Positions 29,264 through 38,090 are shown, counted from the first letter of the stretch. The stretch: 64,000 bases of DNA from Pseudomonas libanensis (GCF_001439685.1 NZ_JYLH01000002.1:124001-188000); one strand, 5' to 3'. Notes: generated from the letters alone by a model not told the origin. A program made the numbers and translations.

Positions 29264-30688
29264 CTAACGCCCCGATAACCGTGCAGTCGGTGCTTCGGAC
29301 TGCGTGAATCGCGGCTTGCATGCCAGGATGCCACGCTCGGCCTGCAGCGGGCGCTTGCGGTACACATGCTGCAATATCGGCAGCGGCAACCCGCTGGTAT
29401 CCACCAGCCACTGTTGCAGCATGTCTGCAGCGGGCTTGCCTTGGAGCGCCTTGTGCAGTTCGGGTAGCGCCACCAGCATGCCGGGATGGCATTGACGCAA
29501 GAAGCCCTCCAGCCGCTCGCCGTGCTCAATGAAGGGTGCGAACAGCAGGCAGGTCAACTGCCCCTCGTCCAAGCCGAAGAATTCTTGGGCGTAGGTGGTG
29601 GAAAGGATGCGCCCATCCTCGCCTGACGCCTCGGCGATCAATGCGTTTGGGATTTTCCTATGGCGCATGTAGTCCATCGCCTGGCGAATAAAACTCTCGA
29701 CGCCATGCTCATAGGAAAGCTCACGCAGGCACTGGGCCTGCAAGCCGTGCAAGTGTGCCATGAGTAATGGATTGGGGGCGGCAGGATGGCTGAAGTGAAA
29801 AACAAACGGGTCCGGCTTGTGCGCCAGGAAGTCAGTCAGCAATGTTGATCGGGGTACATCCACATCATCGAGCAAGTCGGCAATGCCGATATAGGCCAGA
29901 TGACGGTACCCGCGCCGGCCCAGCTCCTCTGAACCCACATAATGCTCCCCATAGAGGTCACGGTAGCAAGCGATACTCCACTCCTCCATGCGTGCAAACA
30001 GCCGGTTGAGCGACATCGGTTTGCCAGGCGCGAAATCAAGGCCGGTTGCCAGCGCAGTTTTTTTCAGCCACGCCAGGTATTGGCTTTGCTTGCGTGGCGA
30101 GTCACCGCTGACCATGGCATGCACACCGCCGTTCCAAGTGGCGACGCATTGGTAGAACTCACCGAAGGCCAGGTAGGTGTCGTTGCACAGCGTGGCGCGG
30201 ATATCGCCGGACGTCAGGTGGCCCAGCAGCAGCATATTGCGCTGACTGACCTCACGCCCGACGCTGGATGCCGGGCGTTGCGCATTGAAAGGCTGGACGT
30301 CCCGGTTCTCGACCATCAACAGCTCCACACGCGGGTCGTCATGAAAAAACAGCGCGCTGTAGCCTTGGTTCAAGTTGTCGAGGGTGGCCTGGGTCATGCC
30401 GGCATAGCGCAGGGTAGCAACCCGCAGGTGAAACGTCTTGGGCGCGCGGCCCGCGATGGTCAGTTGCGCGGCTCGCAACATTGCCAGCGTGTAACTGCTG
30501 ACCTCGCCGCCGCCGTGGGTGATCAGCACTTTGTAGTGCCCCACGTGCTCCATGCCGCCGGCTGCCACCACAATTCGCTGGACCAACAATTGAAGTACAG
30601 TCCGCTCGGCCTGCGTGAGATGCCCGATCATACGCTGCAGAACTTGTTGGTAAACATAGTTCATGGCTTGCTCATGAATTGCGCTCAT
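29264..30688 (-). CDS. Protein of unknown function, paired with a MocR regulator
   Basis: A 474-residue protein I do not recognise. It has no signal peptide and no clear membrane segment. An N-terminal helical part (MNYVYQQVLQRMIGHLTQAERTVL is too long to be a signal) leads to VLITHGGGEVSSYTLAML, a glycine-rich turn that might bind a cofactor or phosphate. The C-terminal part is basic. It is directly upstream of the MocR gene on the same strand, which suggests the regulator controls or senses a metabolite handled by this protein. The intact frame and coding composition support a real gene. Confidence 0.7.
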   Translation of the reverse strand: MSAIHEQAMNYVYQQVLQRMIGHLTQAERTVLQLLVQRIVVAAGGMEHVGHYKVLITHGGGEVSSYTLAMLRAAQLTIAGRAPKTFHLRVATLRYAGMTQATLDNLNQGYSALFFHDDPRVELLMVENRDVQPFNAQRPASSVGREVSQRNMLLLGHLTSGDIRATLCNDTYLAFGEFYQCVATWNGGVHAMVSGDSPRKQSQYLAWLKKTALATGLDFAPGKPMSLNRLFARMEEWSIACYRDLYGEHYVGSEELGRRGYRHLAYIGIADLLDDVDVPRSTLLTDFLAHKPDPFVFHFSHPAAPNPLLMAHLHGLQAQCLRELSYEHGVESFIRQAMDYMRHRKIPNALIAEASGEDGRILSTTYAQEFFGLDEGQLTCLLFAPFIEHGERLEGFLRQCHPGMLVALPELHKALQGKPAADMLQQWLVDTSGLPLPILQHVYRKRPLQAERGILACKPRFTQSEAPTARLSGR

Positions 30689-31393
30689 TATTCTACTACC
30701 TGAGTTGAAGTGTCAGTTTCAAGCAACTATCAATATGAATTGCTCGACCCATTACGACTGTAGGTGTGTCGGGTGCCACACGGCGCAAAGACAGTTAAAC
30801 ATTAGCACCTTGCAATAAAAGCACCGGCAACCCCCATGCCTTCCCACTGTGGCTCAACCTCGGGAAAATCGCGCTCCAGCTTGACATAGACGCGCTGGGT
30901 TACCGGTCCTAGGAATACTCCGACAACTTCCTACACTGCTTTAACTAAAAAACCAGGGACACATCTGACGAGTATTAATCACCCATTTCAATCTGCTCCT
31001 TGCAACACAACCGGGCGCTTTCAGTACACTTTCAGGCTGCACAGAGACGCCTTCCTTAGTTCCTGAAGTACGCGGCGGGAATATCAGGCAATCAATCATT
31101 GCTCAATCCTTGAGATGACAGGGTAGGCACAATTATCGGTGCTCAAGTAATGATTAACAGATACAGACTATCGCCGAAAACCCGTTCAGATTCGCCAGGC
31201 CCCAAACATTAATGGCGCCCACACGACAGCGCCGCACTGGGTTTCAGGGCGGCGTAAGGGGAAAAAGGTATTGTTTGCGGGGCGGAGTCCCCTTGGCCAG
31301 GCTCAACCCCGGGGTGGGTTAAGCCCTGTCAAATGGCGCATTTGCCTCATCGGCTCAGACGCCAGCGTATTCATTTGCGAATACTCCTACAGC
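30689..31393. other. Long non-coding stretch with a possible gene relic
   Basis: About 705 bases separate the unknown gene and the alcohol dehydrogenase. No intact ORF is convincing. The part near 30689-30790 probably holds the promoter of the minus-strand gene at 30688. Position 30802-30930 keeps a short coding-like tail (listed separately). The remainder is of mixed composition with nothing I can name. Confidence 0.5.
30802..30930 (-). pseudogene. C-terminal relic of an unidentified protein
   Basis: Read on the minus strand, this piece translates without interruption as about 40 residues including TQRVYVKLERDFPEVEPQW and ending GVAGAFIARC before a stop; the frame is closed upstream by TAG. 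The pattern is protein-like and recalls the tail of HlyD-type membrane fusion proteins, but that link is weak. It seems to be the 3' end left after a deletion. Confidence 0.35.
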
Positions 31394-32416
31394 TCAAACA
31401 GCTTCAACCTGCAAGGCGACACGCTCGCGGCATGGGCATTCGTCCATATAGCGGTGGGCTTCAACGAACTGATCGAACGCAAATACCGTGGTTTTGAGTG
31501 GGACAAGCACACGGTCGGCCGTCAACTGGTTGATGTCACGCAAGGCACGCTGCAGTGCCACCTGATCCTGGACGATGCCCAGCTCCGGCTTGCCGGTGAA
31601 GTTGCCGATACAGTGCACGAAGAACTGAATATTCTTCTGGAACGCGGCACAGGCCGGGAATGGCGTCTGGTTGCCACCTTGCAACCCATACAACACCAGG
31701 CTGCCACGGGGCGCCAGGACGTCACCCAGCAACGACATCTGCGGGCCACCCAGGCCATCGAACACGACGTCGACGCCACGGTTGTCAGTGAACTTGTTGA
31801 TCTGCATCAGCAGGTCTTGTTCTTCGGTGACAATGACCTTTTCCGCCCCGAGGGAAAGCAGGTATTCGCGTTCGGCGCTGTTTTTCGTCGCGGCAATCAC
31901 CCGCACGCCCAGGGCCTTGCCCAGTTGCACAAACGAAGGGCCGGAACAGTGGCTGGCATCGGTCACCAGGGCAAACTGCCCGGGCTTGACCCGCGCCAGG
32001 TCCATATAGGCGAAATACGCAATCAGCAACGGCGTGTAGTGCACGCTGGCTTCAATCGGGCTCAAGACATCCGGGTAACGGGTCAGGGCAGAACGCGGCA
32101 AGATGATCTGCTCGCCATACACCGGGTAATCGTTGGGGCTTTCGGCCGGAAAACTGGCCACCTTGTCGCCCACAGCCAAGTCATCCACGCCGTCACCCAG
32201 GGCGACAACCACACCCGCCATTTCATGCCCCAGACCCGAAGGCAGGCGAGCGTGGGAAGACGCCAGGTTCTGGCGCCATAGAATGTCGTACCAGCTGATG
32301 CCAATCGCCTCGACACGCACCTGCACTTCGCCCGGTGCGGGCTGCGCGGCTGCATGCTCTTCGCATTTGAGCACCTCGGCCGGACCAAACTTGTGAAAAC
32401 GGATCGTGCGGGACAT
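31394..32416 (-). CDS. Alcohol dehydrogenase/quinone oxidoreductase family protein
   Basis: MDR-superfamily NAD(P)H-dependent oxidoreductase, 340 residues from the ATG at 32416 (MSRTIRFHKFGPAEVL), with GAGG six bases upstream. The GroES-like domain holds SGLGHEMAGVVVALG. The nucleotide-binding region (ALVTDASHCSGPSFVQLGKA, then GVDVVFDGLGG) follows the quinone oxidoreductase pattern, with ASHCSGPS in place of the usual AAAGGVG loop. Catalytic zinc ligands are not obvious. It is divergent from a LysR gene about 250 bases away, a common regulator-target arrangement. Confidence 0.85.
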   Translation of the reverse strand: MSRTIRFHKFGPAEVLKCEEHAAAQPAPGEVQVRVEAIGISWYDILWRQNLASSHARLPSGLGHEMAGVVVALGDGVDDLAVGDKVASFPAESPNDYPVYGEQIILPRSALTRYPDVLSPIEASVHYTPLLIAYFAYMDLARVKPGQFALVTDASHCSGPSFVQLGKALGVRVIAATKNSAEREYLLSLGAEKVIVTEEQDLLMQINKFTDNRGVDVVFDGLGGPQMSLLGDVLAPRGSLVLYGLQGGNQTPFPACAAFQKNIQFFVHCIGNFTGKPELGIVQDQVALQRALRDINQLTADRVLVPLKTTVFAFDQFVEAHRYMDECPCRERVALQVEAV

Positions 32417-32672
32417 CGCAAACCTCGTCAAAGTAACCTCTAATGCCATGAACTTTATCTGGGCTTTCCAGGTAAGGCCACCGGTCGCCATTAATAGTCG
32501 ACATGCCTGTCATTGATTTCGCGAAGGAGGAGCAGACCTCAACTATCGTAGGAAAAATCAATTAGCCGGTGCAGAGTACCAGCCTTTCCCCGTAAGATTC
32601 ATGCCGGTCATGCTGCTGAATCGTGCTATATGGCCGCTCACGTCAAGTCTACAGACTCTTCCAGGACACAAG

Positions 32673-33587
32673 ATGAACCGTAACGACCTGCGTCGTGTCG
32701 ACCTTAACCTCTTGATCGTATTCGAAACCTTGATGCATGAGCGCAGTGTGACCCGTGCCGCCGAGAAATTGTTCCTCGGCCAGCCGGCCATCAGCGCGGC
32801 CCTGTCGCGCCTGCGTGGGCTGTTCGATGACCCGCTGTTTGTGCGCACCGGACGCAGCATGGAACCCTCGGCCCGCGCGGTGGAAATCTTCGCCCTGCTC
32901 TCCCCGGCCCTGGACTCGATTTCCACCGCCGTCAGCCGCGCTGCCGAATTCGACCCCGCCACCAGCACTGCGGTGTTTCGTATCGGCCTCTCCGACGACG
33001 TGGAATTCGCCCTGCTGCCGCAACTGCTCAAGCGCCTGCGCGCCGAAGCCCCAGGCATCGTGCTGGTGGTGCGCCGCGTCAACTACATCCTGATGCCCGG
33101 CTTGCTCGCCTCGGGTGAAATCTCCATCGGCGTCAGCTACACCGCCGACCTGCCGGCCAACGCCAAGCGCAAGGTACTGCGCCGCAGCCTGCCGAAGCTG
33201 CTGCGTGCCGACAGCGTGCCCGGCTCGTTGAGCCTGGACGACTTTTGCTCACGCCCCCACGCCCTGGTGTCCTTCGCCGGCGACCTGAGCGGCTTTATTG
33301 ATGAAGAGCTGGAGAAACTCGGCCGCAAGCGCCACGTGGTGTTGGCCGTCCCGCAGTTCAATGGGTTGGGCACGTTGCTGGCGGGTACGGACATTCTGGC
33401 CACCGTGCCGGACTACGCCGCCGAGGCGCTGACGTCGGCAGGTGGTCTACGTGCGGAAGACCCGCCGCTGCCGGTGCGCTCGTTTGAGTTGCACATGGCC
33501 TGGCGTGGGTCGCAGGACAATGACCCGGGTGAGCGGTGGTTGAGGTCGCGGATTCAGATGTTTTTTGGCGACCCTGAGAGTCTTTAG
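32673..33587 (+). CDS. LysR-family regulator
   Basis: DNA-binding regulator of 304 residues from the ATG at 32673, preceded by AGGA. The N-terminal helix-turn-helix reads RRVDLNLLIVFETLMHERS and AEKLFLGQPAISAALSRL. The C-terminal part is the usual periplasmic-binding-like effector domain. It is divergent from the alcohol dehydrogenase gene and probably controls it. It is the last gene before the accessory region. Confidence 0.88.
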   Translation: MNRNDLRRVDLNLLIVFETLMHERSVTRAAEKLFLGQPAISAALSRLRGLFDDPLFVRTGRSMEPSARAVEIFALLSPALDSISTAVSRAAEFDPATSTAVFRIGLSDDVEFALLPQLLKRLRAEAPGIVLVVRRVNYILMPGLLASGEISIGVSYTADLPANAKRKVLRRSLPKLLRADSVPGSLSLDDFCSRPHALVSFAGDLSGFIDEELEKLGRKRHVVLAVPQFNGLGTLLAGTDILATVPDYAAEALTSAGGLRAEDPPLPVRSFELHMAWRGSQDNDPGERWLRSRIQMFFGDPESL

Positions 33588-33672
33588 GCGTCGTCGGGCA
33601 GGCTGTTCATCTGATCATTTCTGCCTTTCAACAAACCATGGAGTTCCATTCACTTCCAGTGGATTGCTACAT

Positions 33673-33723
33673 TGGGGGCACATCTGAGAGCATACTTTGG
33701 ATGGGTTGAAAAGGATGCCCCCA
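33673..33723. repeat. Inverted TGGGGGCA motifs at the left edge of the accessory region
   Basis: TGGGGGCA at 33673-33680 faces TGCCCCCA at 33716-33723. The same octamer recurs as a direct pair at 51264-51285. Such motifs are common arm-type or flanking sites near attachment sites of tyrosine integrases in proteobacteria. The role here is inferred from position and sequence only. Confidence 0.4.
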
Positions 33724-33751
33724 GCCTGAGGCCAAGCAGGTTATAGATGAA

Positions 33752-33800
33752 GATGGGTGGACTGAGGGAGATATGAACCCTCGACCCTACCTCGTATCAA
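33752..33800 (-). other. Degenerate tRNA-like 3' end
   Basis: On the minus strand GAGGGTTCATATCTCCCTC resembles a T-arm: a five-base stem GAGGG/CCCTC around TTCATATCT, two bases longer than a standard T-loop. It is followed by AGTCCACCCA, which recalls an acceptor end. No matching D-arm or anticodon arm is visible, so this is not a working tRNA. It may be a remnant of an attachment site. Confidence 0.3.
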
Positions 33801-33933
33801 TGACCGAGCCGTAGTGAGCGCACCACCCACCACGCTGGACAAATGCGTGCAAATGTAAAAAATTATGATGGCATAATGCCTCGGCAACCGGCAAAATCCA
33901 CACGTTCCCAATGGATTTGAAGGACCGGTTCCG

Positions 33934-34233
33934 ATGACATGGCCAGTCACGCTGAAACTCGACAGCGCAGCCTACCCGCTCAGCGTGGTGCAACGCGCCG
34001 CTTATTCCCTGGCCGACACTGTGACGATCCAGGTCGGTATTGAAGCCAATCAGATAAGCCTCACGGCCCACCCCGCTGAAGCAAGGCTAACGCTTTCCCC
34101 GGAGCAGGCTCACTCGCTGATCCTTCAGCATCTGAACGACTTCGCCCTACGCGACCATATCAACCGCGAAACAGTAGGGTTGCGCGAAGTCCTGGCCCGA
34201 GCCGCGCTCGCTGGATGTGGGATTTCCCAGTGA
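33934..34233 (+). CDS. hxsD: His-Xaa-Ser system protein HxsD
   Basis: A 99-residue protein at the head of the hxs operon. AAGGA lies nine bases before the ATG. It contains the family hallmark close to LLNDYxLRE, here ILQHLNDFALRDHI (about 63-76). No catalytic motif is visible; the small size and constant pairing with two radical SAM enzymes suggest a substrate-presenting or scaffold role. The 3' end overlaps hxsB. HxsD is known only from comparative genomics to accompany HxsA, HxsB and HxsC, so its function is inferred. Confidence 0.85.
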   Translation: MTWPVTLKLDSAAYPLSVVQRAAYSLADTVTIQVGIEANQISLTAHPAEARLTLSPEQAHSLILQHLNDFALRDHINRETVGLREVLARAALAGCGISQ

Positions 34234-35717
34234 CACTGATTGCGACAGACGCCAAGCACTACCGCTTGCTGCCTTTTCGATTCATGCGCATGAACACGGG
34301 ACATGACCGTGACATCCTGCTCACCTCCGATACCGGTGAGTACATGCACGTGAACGACGCGCAATTACGAGCCCTCAGTTACTTCGACGTTCAAGCAAGT
34401 ACGCCTTTTTACAAGGACCTGCTGGCCCGCCACTTCATCTACGAACCAGGCCGCCACGACCCGTTCCCGGAAATGGCCGCGCAGTATCGCAGCCGCAAGG
34501 ACTTCCTCTTCCAGGGCCCTGCACTGCACTTGTTCGTGGTTACATTGCGCTGCAACCACACCTGCCAGTACTGCCAGGTGTCGCGGGCCCCTCTGGGAGG
34601 ATCCGGCCACGACCTGTCGGAAGCGGATGCACAGGCGGCGGTCGATCGCCTGTTCGAATCGAACGCTCCCGCCCTGACTGTGGAGTTTCAGGGTGGCGAG
34701 CCGCTTCTGGCCTTCGAGCGCGTCCGCCAGATTGTCGAATGGGTCGTTGAACGGAACGTGGTCGAACAACGGGATATCCAGTTCGTCATTACCACCACGC
34801 TGCACCACCTGACGGAGGAAATACTCGACTTCGCAGAACTAAATCGCATCCAGTTTTCGACCTCGCTCGATGGGCCGGCGCCCTTGCACAATGCCAACCG
34901 CCCTACCCCGTCACGAGACTCCTACGAACGCACTGTAAAAGGCATCCAGTGGGTCCGTGAGCGCCTTGGCCATGATGCAGTTTCCGCGCTGACCACGCTG
35001 ACTTCAAGAAGCCTCGAACAACCTGAAGCGATCATCGATGAGTATGTAAGCCAGGGCTTCTCCAGCATCTCGCTTCGGCCTCTGAGCCCTTATGGGTTTG
35101 CCACCAAGAGTGCCCATCGACTTGATTACCCTATTGAGCGATATCTGGCCTTCTACAAGAAGGCACTGACCTATTTGCTGCGTATCAACCAACAGGGCGT
35201 ATACCTCTCAGAGAGTTATACGAGCCTGTTGCTGAAGAATATCCTGACACCCTTCTCCTCCGGCTATGTAGACCTGCGCTCCCCTGCTGGCGCAGGCACT
35301 GCGGCGCTGGTTTACAACTATGACGGTTACGTCTATCCCTCGGACGAAGCCCGAATGTTGCTGGAGATGGGTGAAGACGGCTTGAGGCTCGGCACCGTGC
35401 AGCAACCCTTGTCTGAATTACTCGCATCGCCCGTTATGAATGCGTTGCTCGCCAGTGGTGTAGCAGAGGCGCTGCCGGGCTGCTCCGACTGCGCACTTGT
35501 CCCTTACTGTGGTGCTGACCCCGTCGAACACTATGCCCGCCAAGCTGACCCGATCGGACACCGAGTGTTCAGCAGCTTCTGCAAGAAGAACATGGGGCTG
35601 CTGAAGCATCTTTTCGGCCTGCTTGGCGATGGCGACGACAACGTGCAGAGGGTACTGCTGTCTTGGTTGAACAGGCGCTCTTACAACGATGTCCGGTTTC
35701 CGGGTTATAGGGGCTGA
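34215..35717 (+). CDS. hxsB: His-Xaa-Ser system radical SAM protein HxsB
   Basis: Radical SAM enzyme of about 500 residues. The 4Fe-4S cysteines are Cys113, Cys117 and Cys120 (LRCNHTCQYCQ), followed by the GGEP motif in VEFQGGEPLLAF. Near the C-terminus GCSDCALVPYCG plus a later Cys (SSFCKKN) looks like an auxiliary cluster site of the SPASM type used by peptide-modifying enzymes. The start is uncertain: the ATG at 34215 overlaps hxsD by 19 bases, whereas a GTG at 34230 gives a four-base GTGA overlap. It probably modifies HxsA together with HxsC. Confidence 0.88.
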   Translation: MWDFPVTLIATDAKHYRLLPFRFMRMNTGHDRDILLTSDTGEYMHVNDAQLRALSYFDVQASTPFYKDLLARHFIYEPGRHDPFPEMAAQYRSRKDFLFQGPALHLFVVTLRCNHTCQYCQVSRAPLGGSGHDLSEADAQAAVDRLFESNAPALTVEFQGGEPLLAFERVRQIVEWVVERNVVEQRDIQFVITTTLHHLTEEILDFAELNRIQFSTSLDGPAPLHNANRPTPSRDSYERTVKGIQWVRERLGHDAVSALTTLTSRSLEQPEAIIDEYVSQGFSSISLRPLSPYGFATKSAHRLDYPIERYLAFYKKALTYLLRINQQGVYLSESYTSLLLKNILTPFSSGYVDLRSPAGAGTAALVYNYDGYVYPSDEARMLLEMGEDGLRLGTVQQPLSELLASPVMNALLASGVAEALPGCSDCALVPYCGADPVEHYARQADPIGHRVFSSFCKKNMGLLKHLFGLLGDGDDNVQRVLLSWLNRRSYNDVRFPGYRG

Positions 35718-36952
35718 TGGCGATGCTTCGCAAAGAGACCCACTTCGAAATTCATCACCTGAATGAGCCGAAACTGCTCAAGGTCATCACTCTGGATGAG
35801 TTCATCGAACAAGGCCTGGCTGTTTGTGCGGGAAGCGCTGAATTCGGTGACCTGCTGCTTTGGCTACCAAATGAAGAACGGCTACGGAGCCCGCGTCTGC
35901 TCTCACTACCAGTAGGTGGATTCCTGATCCCGGAGCCATTGATCGGCGACTTCGACAGCGCGCGGCCACACCTGCACACCCCCAAAGATGCGGATGTCGT
36001 GCAGCCCGGCGATGTCATTGCCATCACACCAGGCAACGCGTTGGTGCGAGTGCTCTATCGACGAGGCTCAGACAGCAACCTGCTGTTCATGACCGATCGT
36101 TGCAACAGCCTCTGTCTGATGTGCTCGCAGCCGCCCAAAGATATCGATGACCGTTGGCACATCGAGGAGAACCTACGGCTGATCGACCTGATGGACCCGG
36201 GCGAGGAAAATCTGGGAATCAGCGGCGGAGAACCCACGCTTTATCGCGATGGCCTGCTCGAAATCCTAGCCAAGTGCAAAGCCGTTTTGCCGCAGAAATC
36301 CATTCATGTGCTCAGCAACGGGCGTCTGTTCCAAGACCCGAGCTGGATCGCAGCGCTCTCTTACATCAGCCACCCTCAGTTGAGCTGGGGCATCCCGCTG
36401 TATGCCGACAATGCCGAAGACCATGACCATGTGGTGCAAGCTCCAGGCGCGTTCAGCGAAACCCTGCAAGGTCTTTACAACCTGGCACGCGCCAACCAGA
36501 TCATCGAGATACGCGTGGTGCTCAATCGCCTGACCACGCCACGCTTGCCCGAGCTCGCCCACTACGTGTTCAGGAACCTACCCTTCGTGCGGCATGTTGC
36601 GCTGATGGGTATCGAAAGTACCGGCCTGGCCAGAAAGAACTACGAAGAACTGTGGATTGACCCGCTGGACTATCAGGAGTCGTTGAGCCAGGCCGTGTAT
36701 TTCCTGTTCAACCGCGGAGTGCCGGTTTCGATCTATAACTTGCCCCTGTGCCTGATCCCGGCCCACCTCTCGCGTTTCGCCCGTCAGAGCATCTCGGACT
36801 GGAAGAACCTGTTCATCGATACCTGCCAGCAATGCGCTGCCGTCAAACATTGCTCTGGCTTCTTCAAATCCCACACCGACCGCTGGCAGAGCCGCGGCGT
36901 ACGACTACTATCGACCGAGGCCTTTAGCGCCTATGCAAGGAGTGCACAGTGA
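35717..36952 (+). CDS. hxsC: His-Xaa-Ser system radical SAM protein HxsC
   Basis: Second radical SAM enzyme of the operon, 411 residues. The SAM-cluster cysteines are Cys129, Cys133 and Cys136 (RCNSLCLMCSQ), followed by the ISGGEPTLY motif. A C-terminal cysteine set DTCQQCAAVKHCSGF may bind another cluster. Its ATG shares one base with the stop of hxsB (TGATG), showing coupled translation. HxsB and HxsC differ in sequence and always occur together in this system, which suggests two steps or a heterodimer acting on HxsA. Confidence 0.9.
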   Translation: MAMLRKETHFEIHHLNEPKLLKVITLDEFIEQGLAVCAGSAEFGDLLLWLPNEERLRSPRLLSLPVGGFLIPEPLIGDFDSARPHLHTPKDADVVQPGDVIAITPGNALVRVLYRRGSDSNLLFMTDRCNSLCLMCSQPPKDIDDRWHIEENLRLIDLMDPGEENLGISGGEPTLYRDGLLEILAKCKAVLPQKSIHVLSNGRLFQDPSWIAALSYISHPQLSWGIPLYADNAEDHDHVVQAPGAFSETLQGLYNLARANQIIEIRVVLNRLTTPRLPELAHYVFRNLPFVRHVALMGIESTGLARKNYEELWIDPLDYQESLSQAVYFLFNRGVPVSIYNLPLCLIPAHLSRFARQSISDWKNLFIDTCQQCAAVKHCSGFFKSHTDRWQSRGVRLLSTEAFSAYARSAQ

Positions 36953-37557
36953 AATTGCTCGACCGCTGGAAAGTCCTGATCAGTGGGATCAGCTTGCTGC
37001 CAATGGCAGGTACCACCCTGGTACAGGCGGGCCATCTGTCGCTCGCCGATGCGAACTGGCAACCCAACGACAAGCTACAGCCCCCGGTATTTGCCGATAC
37101 GCTCAATGCGCCAGACACCGTCAACATCTATGCGGCACATCGCTCGCACAGTTCACACCGGTCCCACAGTTCGCACAGTTCTCACTACAGCGGCTCGGGT
37201 GGCTATAGCGCACCTCGCTACTACAGCCCACCCGCTACCAGTACCCGAAGCTACAGCGCGCCGAGTGCTTCGAGCAGCACCCCGAGCAGCAACAGCCTTT
37301 ATCAGTCGTCTGGCACTACCAGCGGGACAAGTTCGAGCACTTCAAAGAGCCGCGCGACCAATGAGCAGAAAAGCAACCTGGTCACCCGTGTGCAGACCGC
37401 GCTGATGGTGCGCCAGTATTACCAAGGCACCATTGATGGGGTGATGGGCAAGGCGACACGTGGTGCGTTGATGGCCTTTCAGATGGACAGTGGGCTGACT
37501 GTGAATGGCCGGATGGATACGCCATCGCTGAATGCGTTGGGGATCAAGATTCCATAA
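36949..37557 (+). CDS. hxsA: His-Xaa-Ser repeat protein HxsA, likely substrate of HxsB/HxsC
   Basis: Exported protein of 202 residues. The GTG start overlaps the hxsC stop (GTGA), with AAGGAG upstream. Residues 1-27 form a signal peptide. Residues 64-81 are six tandem His-Xaa-Ser triplets (HRS HSS HRS HSS HSS HYS), then a Tyr/Ser/Pro-rich linker to about 135. Residues about 139-202 form a peptidoglycan-binding domain of the PG_binding_1 type (VTRVQTALMVRQYYQGTIDG, then VMGKATRGALMAFQ). The layout implies a modified repeat displayed at the cell wall after export. The nature of the modification cannot be read here. Confidence 0.9.
   Translation: MKLLDRWKVLISGISLLPMAGTTLVQAGHLSLADANWQPNDKLQPPVFADTLNAPDTVNIYAAHRSHSSHRSHSSHSSHYSGSGGYSAPRYYSPPATSTRSYSAPSASSSTPSSNSLYQSSGTTSGTSSSTSKSRATNEQKSNLVTRVQTALMVRQYYQGTIDGVMGKATRGALMAFQMDSGLTVNGRMDTPSLNALGIKIP
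37138..37191 (+). repeat. Six-unit His-Xaa-Ser triplet array in hxsA
   Basis: Six consecutive nine-base units encode H-R/S/Y-S. Serine codons vary (tcg, agt, tca, tcc, tct, agc), so the amino acid pattern is kept despite base divergence, suggesting selection on the protein and not a recent slippage event. Confidence 0.9.
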
Positions 37558-37608
37558 GTCGCTTCAGGTTAAAGCTAGTGTCCGTTCAGCAACGAAGGAA
37601 TTATCCCA

Positions 37609-38022
37609 TGCAGCACATCATTCAAGTCGACAACACTCTCTGGGCATTGATCAGCCGCCAGTAAGGCAAGGAACTGCAAACACCGTCGCGTAGAGCCCAT
37701 TTCTGTATCACGACCGTTGATGCAAATCGCGTTGTGATTGAGACAGAATCGGAAGACTCGCAGTTGGCGCTGACTCGAGCAGCTTTCCAGCAAATGTTGA
37801 ACTACCTTGCCGAAAACAATCATTTCGGCCAAGCGCAAGCGGCTGAAATCAGCTCCAACCATACGTACGAAAAAGCCGGCCCACTGTGCCAGGCGGGCTC
37901 GTTACCGCGCGGATGGCAAGCCGGGGCGTACCAACATCACCTACATTCTGCCGATTCTGGAGCAGTGCCGAGCAGTAGGCATCCGGTCCATCACCCCAAA
38001 CAGCACTTGGCTGCTACCCTGA
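37609..38022 (+). pseudogene. Decayed small gene downstream of hxsA
   Basis: A ribosome site (AAGGAATTATCCC) precedes an ATG at 37609 that opens MQHIIQVDNTLWALISRQ and then meets TAA at codon 19. The same frame resumes as FCITTVDANRVVIETESED and runs to EISSNHTYEKAGPLC, after which the sense continues in the next frame as ARYRADGKPGRTNITYILP to a stop at about 38022. One stop and one frameshift thus break a gene of about 135 codons. I do not recognise the family. Its position 50 bases after hxsA could mean it once belonged to that operon. Confidence 0.55.
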
Positions 38023-38090
38023 GCCGAGTTATAGGCCCCCTTTTGAGGCCTAAATTTGGTCGACCTAAGATAACAGCCATAGTTGGTTAA

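Noticed and set aside
30931..31393. Possible small RNA in the long gap
   Set aside because: No promoter-hairpin-T-run combination was convincing; nothing beyond base composition supports it.
33752..33850. Possible intact tRNA gene
   Set aside because: Only a T-arm-like stem and a poor acceptor end are visible; the loop is too long and no anticodon arm can be drawn.
37575..37862. Minus-strand ORF of 95 codons after hxsA
   Set aside because: The plus strand of the same region reads as a decayed protein with a ribosome site, one stop and one frameshift, which explains the sequence better.
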